Assembly (NCBI GenBank): GCA_944384835.1
Contig: CALWUU010000022.1
Location: forward strand, 1-64,000
Length of the DNA stretch: 64,000 nt
Reading direction: 5' to 3'
Source: an uncultured Clostridia bacterium
Lineage (GTDB): Bacteria > Bacillota > Clostridia > Oscillospirales > Acutalibacteraceae
Under the pieces are notes generated by a model. It was given only the letters and a program-made list of their open reading frames with translations, made no database searches and was not told the DNA's origin. This document shows, piece by piece, positions 48,151-56,880 of this stretch. Both the position numbers and the translations under genes were made by a program. Within the stretch, counting starts at the first letter, position 1. The number at the start of each line of letters is the position of its first letter.

Positions 48151-48645
48151 ATGGTATACGAAGCAAAACTTGCAGATTTACAAACCATTAAAAATATGGT
48201 GCACCGTACCATAAAAGAATGTTATCCTGAGTGTTTTTCAGAAACGATAGTAAACTTTTTTCTGAATTTACATTCAGAAGAAGCAATTAAAGATGATTTG
48301 GAGAATGCCAACGTTTATTTAATGGAAAGTGACGGTTACTTGGTCGGAACCGGTACCATTCGTGATAATCTAATCAAACGTTTGTTTATACTGCCTCAGT
48401 ATCAACACCATAAATTTGGAACGGAACTTTTACAATGTCTTGAAGATGAATTGGCAGTAAATGAAATTTTCACTGCAGAAGTAGAAGCGCATGAGCAAGC
48501 AAAAGGTTGGTATCAGGCAATGGGGTATACTGTGATTTCAGAAGAAAAGATAGATGTAAATGGGGAAGCATTACCGTATTACCGTATGGAAAAGCATGTA
48601 ACCGCTATGAACCTGGATCATTTAAATCAAGGCTTAATGTTTTAA
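48151..48645 (+). CDS. GNAT family N-acetyltransferase
   Basis: A 164-residue acetyl-CoA-dependent acetyltransferase. The GNAT fold is seen in the KLADLQTIKNMVHRTIKECY N-terminus, the central GYLVGTGTIRD beta strand, and motif A IKRLFILPQYQHHKFGTELL with the Q-x-x-x-G-x acetyl-CoA loop. The C-terminal AKGWYQAMGYTVISEE is motif B. The ATG at 48151 follows GGGAGAG. The longer upstream frame overlaps purD and its terminator. Substrate is unknown. Confidence 0.85.
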   Translation: MVYEAKLADLQTIKNMVHRTIKECYPECFSETIVNFFLNLHSEEAIKDDLENANVYLMESDGYLVGTGTIRDNLIKRLFILPQYQHHKFGTELLQCLEDELAVNEIFTAEVEAHEQAKGWYQAMGYTVISEEKIDVNGEALPYYRMEKHVTAMNLDHLNQGLMF

Positions 48646-48742
48646 AACAGATTCAACTGACGATGAATAACAATCAAGTATCATAAATAGAATATTTCAG
48701 TTTTGTTATACTAACGCAGATGCGCGTGAACGAAACGAAAAT

Positions 48743-48787
48743 AAAAATCTCCGTATAAACGAATAATCGTTTGTACGGAGATTTTTT
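48743..48787 (+). terminator. Terminator after the acetyltransferase
   Basis: A 20-bp stem (AAAAATCTCCGTATAAACGA with its complement, one T-G mismatch) around an ATAA loop, ending in TTTTTT. Its A-rich 5' side could also serve the convergent merR gene. Confidence 0.9.
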
Positions 48788-48877
48788 CTGTTATTATCAC
48801 ATATTTTATTAGCTTAAAATGGGTTCATATATCTCAAGTTGTTTTGCGAAATTAAAGCATGTTTTTTATTTACGGTG

Positions 48878-49279
48878 CTATTCATCTTTGGTTCGAATAA
48901 GATTGCTGACATACGGACGTTTTCCTGAAAGTACTTCATCATAAAAATTTTGTTTCCAGTCAATATAGTCAACGCTGTCTTTTAACATTTGAATGGAAGC
49001 CTGCAATGCCTCTTGTTTGTTTTTCAGCATAGCTTTTCTCTGCGGAATCGTTTGTTCTCCTTGAAGACATAAATTTAAATACTCTTTCATTTCTTGAATG
49101 CTCATACCGCATTTTTTGAGACAAACAAGGTCTTTGATCCATTTGATATCTCTTTCATCAAAGGCACGTCTATTGTTTTTATCCCTTTTTACGTTGGGAA
49201 TCAATCCTTCATTGCAGTAATATTTTAATGCTTGATAAGTCATGTTGGTTTCTTTGCACACTTGCATCATGGTATACAT
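48878..49279 (-). CDS. MerR family transcriptional regulator
   Basis: A 133-residue regulator. The N-terminal MerR winged helix is clear: TMMQVCKETNMTYQALKYYC, then EGLIPNVKRDKNNRRAF and DERDIKWIKDLVCLKKCGMS. A coiled-coil dimer helix (about 80-120) and a short C-terminal tail follow. No metal-binding cysteine pair at the tail end, so a small-molecule or redox ligand is more likely than a metal. It is divergent from the redox cassette at 49437-52023, whose promoter has the 19-bp spacer typical of MerR targets. Confidence 0.88.
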   Translation of the reverse strand: MYTMMQVCKETNMTYQALKYYCNEGLIPNVKRDKNNRRAFDERDIKWIKDLVCLKKCGMSIQEMKEYLNLCLQGEQTIPQRKAMLKNKQEALQASIQMLKDSVDYIDWKQNFYDEVLSGKRPYVSNLIRTKDE

Positions 49280-49321
49280 GAAAACGGTCCTTTCTAATTT
49301 TAAATTTTTTATAAAAAGCTC

Positions 49322-49352
49322 TTGACCGATTGTTACAACCGCATATTATAAT
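49322..49352 (+). promoter_or_regulatory. MerR-type promoter of the redox cassette
   Basis: TTGACC (49322-49327) and a perfect TATAAT (49347-49352) are 19 bp apart, two more than optimal, which is the hallmark of MerR-activated promoters. The spacer holds the dyad CGATTGT-T-ACAACCG (49327-49341, one mismatch). A similar dyad, ATCGATT/AACCGAT, lies just downstream at about 49351-49369 and may be a second site. Confidence 0.8.
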
Positions 49353-49381
49353 CGATTGTAGAAACCGATAATTTCAATGGA

Positions 49382-49410
49382 ATTATAGCACGGTTCCCAT
49401 TTTAGTGCAA
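49382..49410 (-). promoter_or_regulatory. Promoter of the merR gene
   Basis: On the minus strand, TTGCAC (49405-49410) and TATAAT (49382-49387) are 17 bp apart. Transcription leftward would pass through both dyads, allowing autoregulation. Confidence 0.65.
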
Positions 49411-49436
49411 GAAAACAAAAAGGAGGTTTGACGGTT

Positions 49437-50210
49437 ATGCTATTTTATTTTACTGGAACGGGCAATAGTCTTTATATTGCAAAACAAATTGAAGAAAACC
49501 CGCTTAGTATTCCACAGATGATTCATAGAGAACCTTTGCATTATAACGATGACAGGATTGGAATTGTTTCTCCTATTTATGGTCACGAGTTACCACAGAT
49601 GGTAAAAGACTTTTTGCAGAAATTTATTTTTCAAAGCAAATATTTTTATATCATTTTGACTTATGGCAATCGACATGGGGGAGCAGCAGAATTGACAAAA
49701 AAGTTTTGTGACGATTGCGGTATTCATGTTGATTATATGAATGTAATTCAAATGGTAGACAATTGGCTTCCGGGATTTGATATGGATGAACAAAAGAAAA
49801 TAGATAAAAATGTTGAACAGCAGTTACACAATATCATTGCTGACTTAAATGTTAAAAAAAGCATGATTTCTCCGGTTACAGAAAACAATCGCGCTGCGCA
49901 TCAACAGTTTCTTGAGCGAATGAATCAAACTGTGCCCGGGTTATGGCAGCATTTATTTAGAATTACAGACAACTGTATTGGCTGTGGTATCTGCCAAAAA
50001 GTATGTCCGTCCGCTTCCATTCGATTAATGGAGAGAAAAGCAGTTTATTTTTCAGGAAATTGCCAAACTTGTTTGGCATGCGTCCATGCATGTCCTCAAA
50101 AAGCAATCGCATTAACCGTTCCGGAGAAAAATCCCCAAGCACGTTATCGCAACGGGCATATTTCGCTGCAGGAAATTATTAGAGCAAATTGTCAATTTTT
50201 ATCCGCATAA
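49437..50210 (+). CDS. EFR1-type flavodoxin-ferredoxin protein
   Basis: A 257-residue electron-transfer protein. The N-terminal flavodoxin-like domain has the FMN loop YFTGTGNSLYIAK and GIVSPIYGHELPQMVKDF. The C-terminal part has two 4Fe-4S motifs: CIGCGICQKVCPSASI and CQTCLACVHACPQKAI. Such fusions shuttle electrons between flavin and ferredoxin partners. The ATG at 49437 lies ten bases after AGGAGG; the TTG at 49428 is too close to it. First gene of the MerR-controlled cassette. Confidence 0.9.
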   Translation: MLFYFTGTGNSLYIAKQIEENPLSIPQMIHREPLHYNDDRIGIVSPIYGHELPQMVKDFLQKFIFQSKYFYIILTYGNRHGGAAELTKKFCDDCGIHVDYMNVIQMVDNWLPGFDMDEQKKIDKNVEQQLHNIIADLNVKKSMISPVTENNRAAHQQFLERMNQTVPGLWQHLFRITDNCIGCGICQKVCPSASIRLMERKAVYFSGNCQTCLACVHACPQKAIALTVPEKNPQARYRNGHISLQEIIRANCQFLSA

Positions 50211-50232
50211 CATTTAAAAGGAGGAATATATC

Positions 50233-51279
50233 GTGAATCAGTTTACTTATGTTTGTCCAACAAAAGTATATTTTGGAGAAGGAATCACATCAGAGGCACT
50301 CCAAAAAGAACTTCCCAGGATAGGCAAAAAGATTATGTTGGCATATGGAGGTGGTTCGGTAAAAAAGAATGGAATTTATGATGAAATCAAACATCTTCTT
50401 ATGCAAGCGGAAAAAGAAATTGTGGATTTTGGGGGTATTATGCCAAATCCAACTTATGCAAAAGTGCAGGAGGGAGCCAAACTTGCAAGAGAACATAACA
50501 TTGATTTTATATTAGCAGTGGGAGGCGGAAGCGTCATTGATTGCTGCAAAGTGATTTCTGCACAAGCGATGTTAAAAACGGATATTTGGAACATGGAATA
50601 TACACAGGAAACAGTTCCGGAAACGGGAATACCGCTGGGAGCAGTGATTACCGCTTCGGGGACAGGAGCAGAAATGAATGCAGGAGCAGTTATTACTTAT
50701 GAGGAAAAGAAGTGGAAAGGACCTATTATAGGCACATGTGCTTCTTTTGCAATTTTAAATCCGCTATATACCGCATCTGTTCCCACAATACAAGTTTATT
50801 CGGGAGCGTTTGATACATTAAGCCACGCGATGGAAACTTATTTTGGCAGATCAGATAATGATAATGTATCTGATGACGTCGCGCTGGCAATTATGCGAAA
50901 TACAGTTGTCAATATGCGCCGTCTGCTTAAAAACATTAATGATATGCAGGCTCGCGGCAATTTGATGTGGGATTCTGCCATGGCAGAGAATGGCATTCTA
51001 AAGGTAGGACGTTCTACTGATTTTCAGGTTCATCAGATTGAGCATCAGCTTGGCGCGTATACAGATTGCAATCATGGACAGGGGCTATCGGTGATTCAAC
51101 CCGTTTATTATCGTCACATTTTAAAAGATGCAGAGGCAAAATTGACAGAACTGGAATCTAAAGTAGAAATTACGTTGGAAGTGCTCCGTCAAGTGGCCGA
51201 TACCTGTAATATTATCACAAGCAATCCTCGAGCATTGGATCGTGAAGAAATTTATCATATTCTCTGCGAGTGTATGTAA
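50233..51279 (+). CDS. Iron-containing alcohol dehydrogenase (butanol dehydrogenase-like)
   Basis: NAD(P)H-dependent reduction of aldehydes by a group III metal alcohol dehydrogenase. The GGGSVIDCCKVIS cofactor loop and metal ligands D and H in GAFDTLSHAMETYFG and the two histidines in VHQIEHQLGAYTDCNHGQG are present. 348 residues, about 35-40 shorter than the usual 385-residue BDH/YqhD type; the C-terminal helices appear trimmed although the last conserved L-D-R-E-E-I segment is there. Starts with GTG after GGAGGAATATATC. Likely an aldehyde-detoxifying enzyme in this cassette. Confidence 0.88.
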   Translation: MNQFTYVCPTKVYFGEGITSEALQKELPRIGKKIMLAYGGGSVKKNGIYDEIKHLLMQAEKEIVDFGGIMPNPTYAKVQEGAKLAREHNIDFILAVGGGSVIDCCKVISAQAMLKTDIWNMEYTQETVPETGIPLGAVITASGTGAEMNAGAVITYEEKKWKGPIIGTCASFAILNPLYTASVPTIQVYSGAFDTLSHAMETYFGRSDNDNVSDDVALAIMRNTVVNMRRLLKNINDMQARGNLMWDSAMAENGILKVGRSTDFQVHQIEHQLGAYTDCNHGQGLSVIQPVYYRHILKDAEAKLTELESKVEITLEVLRQVADTCNIITSNPRALDREEIYHILCECM

Positions 51280-51390
51280 TACAGGAATAGGTTGTTATCA
51301 TAGAAAATGAATGTTTTCAGTCAAAAATTTTACTCATTTGATAATTGCGAACAGAAAGAACGCATGTTTAAAAGAAAGGAATTTATCATT

Positions 51391-52023
51391 ATGAAAAAAT
51401 TTTTAAGCATTGTAATGGCCCTCACATTGATACTATCTTTGGCAGCATGCGGGCAGACGTCGAACAATGAAAATACATCAATTAGCTCCGATTCTACTGA
51501 ACGTTTGGAAAGCACCCTGGATACAGACAATCCTAATACATCCGAGCATAAAATTTTGGTTGCTTATTTTTCATGGTCTGGCAATACGGAAGATATGGCT
51601 GCTTATATTGCGGAACAAACCGGAGGGGATTTACTGGAAATTCAGCCGAGTACTCCTTATCCAACCGATTATAACGAATGCGGAGAATTGGCCTTAACAG
51701 AACGAGATAATAATGAACGACCGGAAATTTCAAATCTTCCTGAGTCCATTGATGAATACGATACTATTTTGATAGGATACCCTATTTGGTGGCATACTGC
51801 TCCCATGATTATAGGCAGCTTTTTGGAAAGCTACGATTTAAGCGGAAAAGAAATATATCCTTTTACTCAGTCTGCTTCCATGGATACGGAACAGTTTAAC
51901 AATTCCATCGCATTTGTGAGGGAAAGCGCTGCAGGCGCTGCGGTTCATGATGGATTATTTGCAAGACCTTCTAATACTGAAGCCATTGATGAATATCTTT
52001 TAACGAATGCTCTTGTTCGCTAA
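51391..52023 (+). CDS. Flavodoxin-domain lipoprotein
   Basis: A 210-residue exported protein. MKKFLSIVMALTLILSLAAC is a lipoprotein signal peptide with lipobox LAAC, followed by a Ser/Thr/Asn-rich linker and a flavodoxin domain (ILVAYFSWSGNTEDMAAYIAE for the FMN phosphate; IGYPIWWHTAPMIIGSFLE). The ATG at 51391 follows AAAGGAA; the extension to 51307 has no ribosome site. A surface flavodoxin next to cytosolic redox proteins suggests extracellular electron or quinone chemistry, but that is inference. Confidence 0.88.
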   Translation: MKKFLSIVMALTLILSLAACGQTSNNENTSISSDSTERLESTLDTDNPNTSEHKILVAYFSWSGNTEDMAAYIAEQTGGDLLEIQPSTPYPTDYNECGELALTERDNNERPEISNLPESIDEYDTILIGYPIWWHTAPMIIGSFLESYDLSGKEIYPFTQSASMDTEQFNNSIAFVRESAAGAAVHDGLFARPSNTEAIDEYLLTNALVR

Positions 52024-52213
52024 TATAATTTGTTTGTCTAAAGAACAAGTGTTCCACACTCATAAGATTCTACATGAAATTTTCAAAAATATAATACATT
52101 CTTTTATTGTGGATATTTTTAATGGAATGCTGCTGTTTTAAACGTTTATAATTGAACTGCGTTTTCCGCGTTCACATTGAAATATTAAAAGTAGAAATAG
52201 TAATGAGAGTGTC

Positions 52214-52265
52214 TTAAATCAATAAAACCGGCATAGCATATGCTATGCCGGTTTTATTGATTTAA
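52214..52265. terminator. 52-bp perfect palindrome, bidirectional terminator
   Basis: Two 26-bp arms are exact complements with no loop; the centre is GCATATGC and the outer arms read TTAAATCAATAAAACCGGCA and its complement. It lies between the convergent flavodoxin lipoprotein gene and the small gene at 52304-52612. T-rich outer arms could serve as U-tracts in both directions. The rest of the 280-base gap shows nothing else. Confidence 0.75.
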
Positions 52266-52303
52266 TTTTCCAAAAATACGAAATAGAAAATGATTGATAT
52301 AGT

Positions 52304-52612
52304 TTATTCTTCATCATGAGCTAAGGCACGTTCCAACCAAGCTTCTGAAATATCCATTGCCAAATATAGTCCATTTTTTTTACTTGTTTTTACAATTTGC
52401 TTTTTCGTACTGATTGTACTGTCTGTACGCATAAGTTGTATGGTTATTTCATCTGCAATATCTTGATCGGCCAGTTTTTTTGTTGACTTAATATCCATTT
52501 TAATTACATATGGATCTTTCATATCACCATAGTAAATAGTGTTTCCGCATCTAACAAGAGGTTTGCCTTTATAAGTTGGAAACTTTGACGCATTCGCTTT
52601 TTTTGCTTTCAT
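52304..52612 (-). CDS. Small conserved hypothetical protein
   Basis: A 102-residue protein on the minus strand, with a lysine-rich start and the segments YKGKPLVRCGNTIYYGDM, YVIKMDIKSTKKLADQ, QLMRTD and the C-terminal DISEAWLERALA. I recall similar small proteins in clostridia with no assigned function; mixed alpha/beta, soluble. The start ATG at 52612 follows GAGGAGG. It has its own promoter (TTTACT-17-TATAAT) and lies downstream of ireB, possibly as a separate unit. Confidence 0.7.
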   Translation of the reverse strand: MKAKKANASKFPTYKGKPLVRCGNTIYYGDMKDPYVIKMDIKSTKKLADQDIADEITIQLMRTDSTISTKKQIVKTSKKNGLYLAMDISEAWLERALAHDEE

Positions 52613-52648
52613 TGATCGATACCTCCTCATTCGTTACTTTGAAACTAA

Positions 52649-52677
52649 ATTATATCATAATTGTTATTATAAGTAAA
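52649..52677 (-). promoter_or_regulatory. Promoter of the small conserved gene
   Basis: On the minus strand TTTACT (52672-52677) and TATAAT (52649-52654) are 17 bp apart, 37 bp upstream of the start. Confidence 0.65.
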
Positions 52678-52681
52678 GAAA

Positions 52682-52714
52682 ATAAAAACTGTCATTGTAT
52701 TTTACAATGACAGT
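52682..52714 (-). terminator. Terminator after ireB
   Basis: Arms ACTGTCATTGTA (52688-52699) and TACAATGACAGT (52703-52714) form a perfect stem with a 3-nt loop; on the minus strand it is followed by TTTTTA. Confidence 0.85.
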
Positions 52715-52720
52715 CTAATA

Positions 52721-52963
52721 TTAATTGAGATAAGATTTTAACAATGCCTGCAATAATTCATCACGATCAATTTTACGAATGAGGCTGCGGGCATTATTGT
52801 GTGTTGTAATATAAGTTGGATCTTCAGATAGAATATATCCTACAATTTGATTGATGGGGTTATAACCTTTTTCTTGCAATGCGTTATATACCGTTGTCAA
52901 AATTGCTTTTATATCATCGTCACGGTTATCATGAAATGAAAACGTCATAGTTCTGTCTAGCAT
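52721..52963 (-). CDS. ireB: IreB family regulatory phosphoprotein (UPF0297)
   Basis: An 80-residue cytosolic protein of the IreB/YrzL family, a substrate of the PASTA kinase IreK in Enterococcus, where it lowers cephalosporin resistance. [50 protein letters not shown] and [18 protein letters not shown] are full family hallmarks, with threonines at T5 and T7 near the N-terminus where phosphorylation occurs. Usually it sits next to alaS and the Holliday-junction resolvase gene; here it follows pheT instead. GGAGGG precedes the start. Confidence 0.93.
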   Translation of the reverse strand: MLDRTMTFSFHDNRDDDIKAILTTVYNALQEKGYNPINQIVGYILSEDPTYITTHNNARSLIRKIDRDELLQALLKSYLN

Positions 52964-53039
52964 TGTAATTATCCCTCCATTACAAGTCCATCATACAACA
53001 TATTACAAATAATTACAAGTAAAAACAAATAAATTTTCT

Positions 53040-55415
53040 TTATACTCGTAAACTAGCGCCCACTTTTTCAAGTTCTTTCATTACTTTTTTCATTGCAGCG
53101 TTTACTTGTTCCTCTGCTAAAGTATTTTCAGAAGAACGCAAAACAATGTTAAATGCAACACTCTTTTTACCGTTTTCAATTTGCTCACCTTGGTAAACGT
53201 CAAACAATTGTATAGTTTCAAGTAAATTGCCTGCACCCTTTATAATTGCTTTTTCTAATATACGCACAGGAATGGTTTCTTCACAAATCAGGGCAAGGTC
53301 ACGGGTAACGGCCGGGAATTTAGGAAGAGGCTTGTAAGCAGCTTCATTTTGTGCATGTGCAAATAGACTGTCAACATCTAAAGTAAAACATAAAATTCTT
53401 TCGTTCACACCATAATTTTCTGCTACTTTTGGATGAATTTCTCCAATTACGCCAATTATCGTATCGCCAATGGTAATGTGTGCGCAGCGACCCGGATGAT
53501 ACGCATACTCGTCAGAGGAAGCTTCAAATTCATAATTTGAAATAAACAGTGTATCCAGCAACTGTTCTACCATACCTTTTGCAGTGAAAAAATCACAATC
53601 ACTGCCGTACAAGCCGGCAATGAGTTTTGTTTTTTCATCAGGTAATTCTTGCCCGTCCACAGGATGATATTCAGAGGCAAGTTCAAACAGAGCAACCGCT
53701 CCATTTCTGTTATTGTAATTCAAAGCCAATGTGTCTAACATGGATGGAAGGGCAGTCGTACGCATGATGCTGGTATCTTCACCCAAAGGGTTTGAGATGG
53801 TAACGGAATTTCTAAGACTGTCCTGTTCAGGCATACCAATTTTATCATATGCCTTAGGACTAAGGAAAGAATATGTCATAATTTCGCTTAATCCCAATGC
53901 AAGCATGGTATTGGAAATTTTATCTTCAAATTTTTGTCTTGGAGTATATTTTCCTTGGGCATCGCCGCGTAAAGGCGTACTTGGAATATGATTATATCCG
54001 TAAAAACGTGCAATTTCTTCGGCTATGTCTGCTTTATGTTCCAGGTCAGGACGGAAGGTAGGTACCAAAATGGTATCTCCGTCGAATTGGCAGTCGATTT
54101 TCTTTAAAATTGCTTTCATTTCTTCTGTGGACAGTTGAATATTTAGAAAACGGTTGATCCATTCAGCCTCCAATGGAATTTGTCTTTGTTCATGAGAGGA
54201 ATGGTCGTCTACTAAAACATCATCCAGCACATCGCCTGCATCCAGTAATTCTACCAATTCACAAGCACGTTCCAAAGCAGGCAGACAATTGTTAGGATCT
54301 AATCCCTTTTCATAACGGGAGGATGCATCTGTGCGCATACCTTGGTCACGAGCAGTAGTGCGCACAGAAGAGCCGTCAAAACAAGCGGATTCAAATACGA
54401 TGGTGGTGGTGTCATCCATAATTCCGCTGTATTCACCGCCCATAACACCGGCAATTGCTACTGGTTTTTTACTGTCTGCAATGACCAAGTTATCATGTGT
54501 CAGTGTACGGTCAACACCATCCAAGGTCGTAATGGTCTCACCGTCTTTGGCACGTCTGACACGTATTTTTTTATCCTCAATGAAGCGTAAGTCAAATGCA
54601 TGCATTGGCTGTCCGTATTCCAGCATCACATAGTTTGTAATGTCTACAATATTGTTAATTGGGCGAACTCCCATAGCGCGCAGTCTTTCACGCATCCAGC
54701 GGGGAGAAGGTTTTACTCTAACATTTTCAACGATTCTTGCGCTGTAAATAGAGCATAGGGAGGGTTCTTCTATTTTTACATCCAGCATGTCTTTGCAGGA
54801 ACCGTTTCCTGCTTTTACAACAGGCGTATGCAGGGTAAGCGGTTTGTCAAATGTAGCTGCAGCTTCTCTTGCAAGTCCGATCACAGAAAAACAATCAGGG
54901 CGATTGGAGGTGATTTCAAATTCTACCTTAATATCATCAAGACCGATTGCTTCACAAATCGGTTGGCCCGGCTGACAGTCTTCTTGCAGGACAAAAATGC
55001 CATCTTCAATTGCATATGGAAAATCATTGAGGGTAAGACCCAGCTCGCCCAAAGAGCACAGCATACCGTTGCTTTCTGCACCGCGTAATTTTCCTTTTTT
55101 AATTTTTACTCCGCCGGGTAAAGTAGAATTGTTCAGTGCGGCAGGCACCAAATCTCCTACCGTCAGGTTGCTGGCTCCTGTTACAATTTGAATTGGCTCT
55201 GATTCTCCGATGTCCACTTGGCAGATAACCAAATGGTCGGAATCTTGATGAGGGACAATAGACAGTATTTTTCCTACTACCACATTGGAGATTTCAGAAC
55301 CTTCTATTTCGTATCCTTCTACTTTAGAGCCGCTGATTGTCATTGCTTCGGAAAAATCTCTTGGTTTTATATCGATATCTACGAATTCTTTTAACCATTT
55401 CATGGATAAATTCAT
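53040..55415 (-). CDS. pheT: Phenylalanyl-tRNA synthetase beta subunit
   Basis: Charges tRNA-Phe together with PheS as an alpha2-beta2 complex. 791 residues, with the EMAP/OB-fold tRNA-binding domain at the N-terminus (VVVGKILSIVPHQDSDHLVICQVD), B3/B4 editing region (VIGLAREAAATF, VRPINNIVDITNYVMLEYG), B5, and the C-terminal FDX-ACB anticodon-binding domain (FPAVTRDLALI). Placed 29 nt downstream of pheS on the minus strand under a T-box. AAAGGA precedes the ATG at 11-nt spacing. Confidence 0.97.
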   Translation of the reverse strand: MNLSMKWLKEFVDIDIKPRDFSEAMTISGSKVEGYEIEGSEISNVVVGKILSIVPHQDSDHLVICQVDIGESEPIQIVTGASNLTVGDLVPAALNNSTLPGGVKIKKGKLRGAESNGMLCSLGELGLTLNDFPYAIEDGIFVLQEDCQPGQPICEAIGLDDIKVEFEITSNRPDCFSVIGLAREAAATFDKPLTLHTPVVKAGNGSCKDMLDVKIEEPSLCSIYSARIVENVRVKPSPRWMRERLRAMGVRPINNIVDITNYVMLEYGQPMHAFDLRFIEDKKIRVRRAKDGETITTLDGVDRTLTHDNLVIADSKKPVAIAGVMGGEYSGIMDDTTTIVFESACFDGSSVRTTARDQGMRTDASSRYEKGLDPNNCLPALERACELVELLDAGDVLDDVLVDDHSSHEQRQIPLEAEWINRFLNIQLSTEEMKAILKKIDCQFDGDTILVPTFRPDLEHKADIAEEIARFYGYNHIPSTPLRGDAQGKYTPRQKFEDKISNTMLALGLSEIMTYSFLSPKAYDKIGMPEQDSLRNSVTISNPLGEDTSIMRTTALPSMLDTLALNYNNRNGAVALFELASEYHPVDGQELPDEKTKLIAGLYGSDCDFFTAKGMVEQLLDTLFISNYEFEASSDEYAYHPGRCAHITIGDTIIGVIGEIHPKVAENYGVNERILCFTLDVDSLFAHAQNEAAYKPLPKFPAVTRDLALICEETIPVRILEKAIIKGAGNLLETIQLFDVYQGEQIENGKKSVAFNIVLRSSENTLAEEQVNAAMKKVMKELEKVGASLRV

Positions 55416-55444
55416 TGTGATTGCAGTCCTTTCATTGTGTTATT

Positions 55445-56464
55445 TTAGAATTGTTTTAAAAATCTTACGTCATTTTCATAGAACAGACGCAAATCATCAA
55501 TGTTATAACGGCGCATAACAACACGTTCCAGACCCATTCCCAGCGCAAAACCACTGTATACTTCAGGGTCAATGCCACAGTTGCTTAATACTTTTGGGTG
55601 CACCATACCGCAGCCTAAAATTTCGATCCAGCCTTCATTCTTGCATAAACGACAGCCTTCACCATGGCAACTAAAGCATTGCACGTCAACTTCAGCGGAT
55701 GGTTCTGTAAACGGGAAGTGGTGAGGACGGAAACGAACAACAGAATCTTCTCCGTATAAACGCTTAATAAAGGTTTCCAGAGTGCCTTTTAAATCGGCAA
55801 ATGTAATTCCTTTGTCGACAACCAATCCTTCAATTTGATGGAATAAAGGAGAGTGGGTTGCATCCACTGCGTCAGAGCGATATACGCGCCCCGGTGAAAT
55901 GATACGGATAGGAGGCTCACGGTTTTCCATAGTGCGAATTTGCACAGGAGAGGTTTGTGTACGCAATACTACATTTTCATTAATATAAAACGTATCTTGT
56001 GTATCGCGGGCAGGATGGTTTTTGGGAATATTCAACGCTTCAAAATTGTAATAATCCGTTTCTACTTCAGGACCTTCTACAATGTCAAAGCCCATGCCGA
56101 CAAAGATTTCTTTGATTTCATCCAGTACAATGGAAAGCGGATGCTTAGAACCAAGTTCCTTATGTTTACCCGGCAAGGTTACGTCAATGGTTTCATGTTT
56201 TAATTTTTGTTTCAGCAATGCTTCCTTCAGATACGCTGCTTTTTTTGAAAATGTATCTTCAATTGCTGCGCGTACGTCATTGGCCAATTGTCCCATAACA
56301 GGACGTTCTTCAGCGGATAGCTTTCCCATTTGTTTTAAAATAGCGGTAAGTTCTCCTTTTTTTCCAAGATATTTTACGCGCAGATTTTCCAAATTTTGCT
56401 GGTCTGCTGCTTCATCAATTGCTTTTAGCGCCAATTGACGAATGGTTTCAAGCTGTTGCTTCAT
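55445..56464 (-). CDS. pheS: Phenylalanyl-tRNA synthetase alpha subunit
   Basis: Catalytic class II subunit, 339 residues. N-terminal coiled coil ([16 protein letters not shown]), then motif 1 ([18 protein letters not shown]), motif 2 ([32 protein letters not shown]), and motif 3 ([20 protein letters not shown]). A metal-ligand-like [12 protein letters not shown] precedes motif 3, as in other Firmicutes. Start taken at 56464 because the upstream ATG (56476) overlaps the AAAGGA ribosome site. Regulated by a T-box leader. Confidence 0.97.
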   Translation of the reverse strand: MKQQLETIRQLALKAIDEAADQQNLENLRVKYLGKKGELTAILKQMGKLSAEERPVMGQLANDVRAAIEDTFSKKAAYLKEALLKQKLKHETIDVTLPGKHKELGSKHPLSIVLDEIKEIFVGMGFDIVEGPEVETDYYNFEALNIPKNHPARDTQDTFYINENVVLRTQTSPVQIRTMENREPPIRIISPGRVYRSDAVDATHSPLFHQIEGLVVDKGITFADLKGTLETFIKRLYGEDSVVRFRPHHFPFTEPSAEVDVQCFSCHGEGCRLCKNEGWIEILGCGMVHPKVLSNCGIDPEVYSGFALGMGLERVVMRRYNIDDLRLFYENDVRFLKQF

Positions 56465-56514
56465 AAAATTTGACATCCTTTCAGAAAATTATCGTAAAAG
56501 GGATGATTTTGGCA

Positions 56515-56757
56515 TAAAAAAAGCCTTCATCCCAAACAGGGACGAAGACGTATGCTCCGCGGTACCACCCTTATTTTTGTAAACCAAACACTCGAATGAC
56601 TTTTAACGGGGTCTGCCGTCACAGCTTACTGTTTTGTTCGGCTGTGCCGCTCCAAAGGGAACTTCGCCATTTCCATACTGTAAATTTGATTTCAGCTGTT
56701 ACAAATTCTCTCTGGACAGCGGTAAATGGTTACTTTTCTTTTTCATAGCGTTATTTA
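56515..56757 (-). promoter_or_regulatory. T-box riboswitch upstream of pheS
   Basis: Read on the minus strand, the T-box sequence GGGTGGTACCGCGG (56557-56570) is followed by a terminator: CGTCTTCGTCCC pairs with GGGATGAAGGC (about 56523-56549) and a run of seven T residues. Upstream lies the AGAGAGAA/Stem I region. A candidate specifier TTC (Phe codon) is at 56659-56661 in GCGAAGTTCCC. Uncharged tRNA-Phe would stabilise the antiterminator and allow pheST transcription. Confidence 0.93.
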
Positions 56758-56762
56758 TAATA

Positions 56763-56791
56763 ACTATACCATGTTTATGTCTTGTTTGCAA
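56763..56791 (-). promoter_or_regulatory. Promoter of the pheST T-box transcript
   Basis: On the minus strand TTGCAA (56786-56791) and TATAGT (56763-56768) are 17 bp apart, placing the start of transcription at the T-box 5' end. Confidence 0.65.
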
Positions 56792-56844
56792 GATTCCCGC
56801 ATAAACTTGAGGAGAGATTCTAAGGATTAGAACTATCTTTATAT

Positions 56845-56872
56845 GTTATTTACAAATTTTTTTGTAAATAAC
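56845..56872. promoter_or_regulatory. Inverted repeat upstream of malQ, possible operator
   Basis: GTTATTTACAAA (56845-56856), four T, then TTTGTAAATAAC (56861-56872): perfect 12-bp arms ending 8 bp before the -35 box of malQ. It is A/T-rich and could bind a regulator such as a LacI or GntR type, or be an incidental hairpin. Confidence 0.5.
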
Positions 56873-56880
56873 AGCATTTA

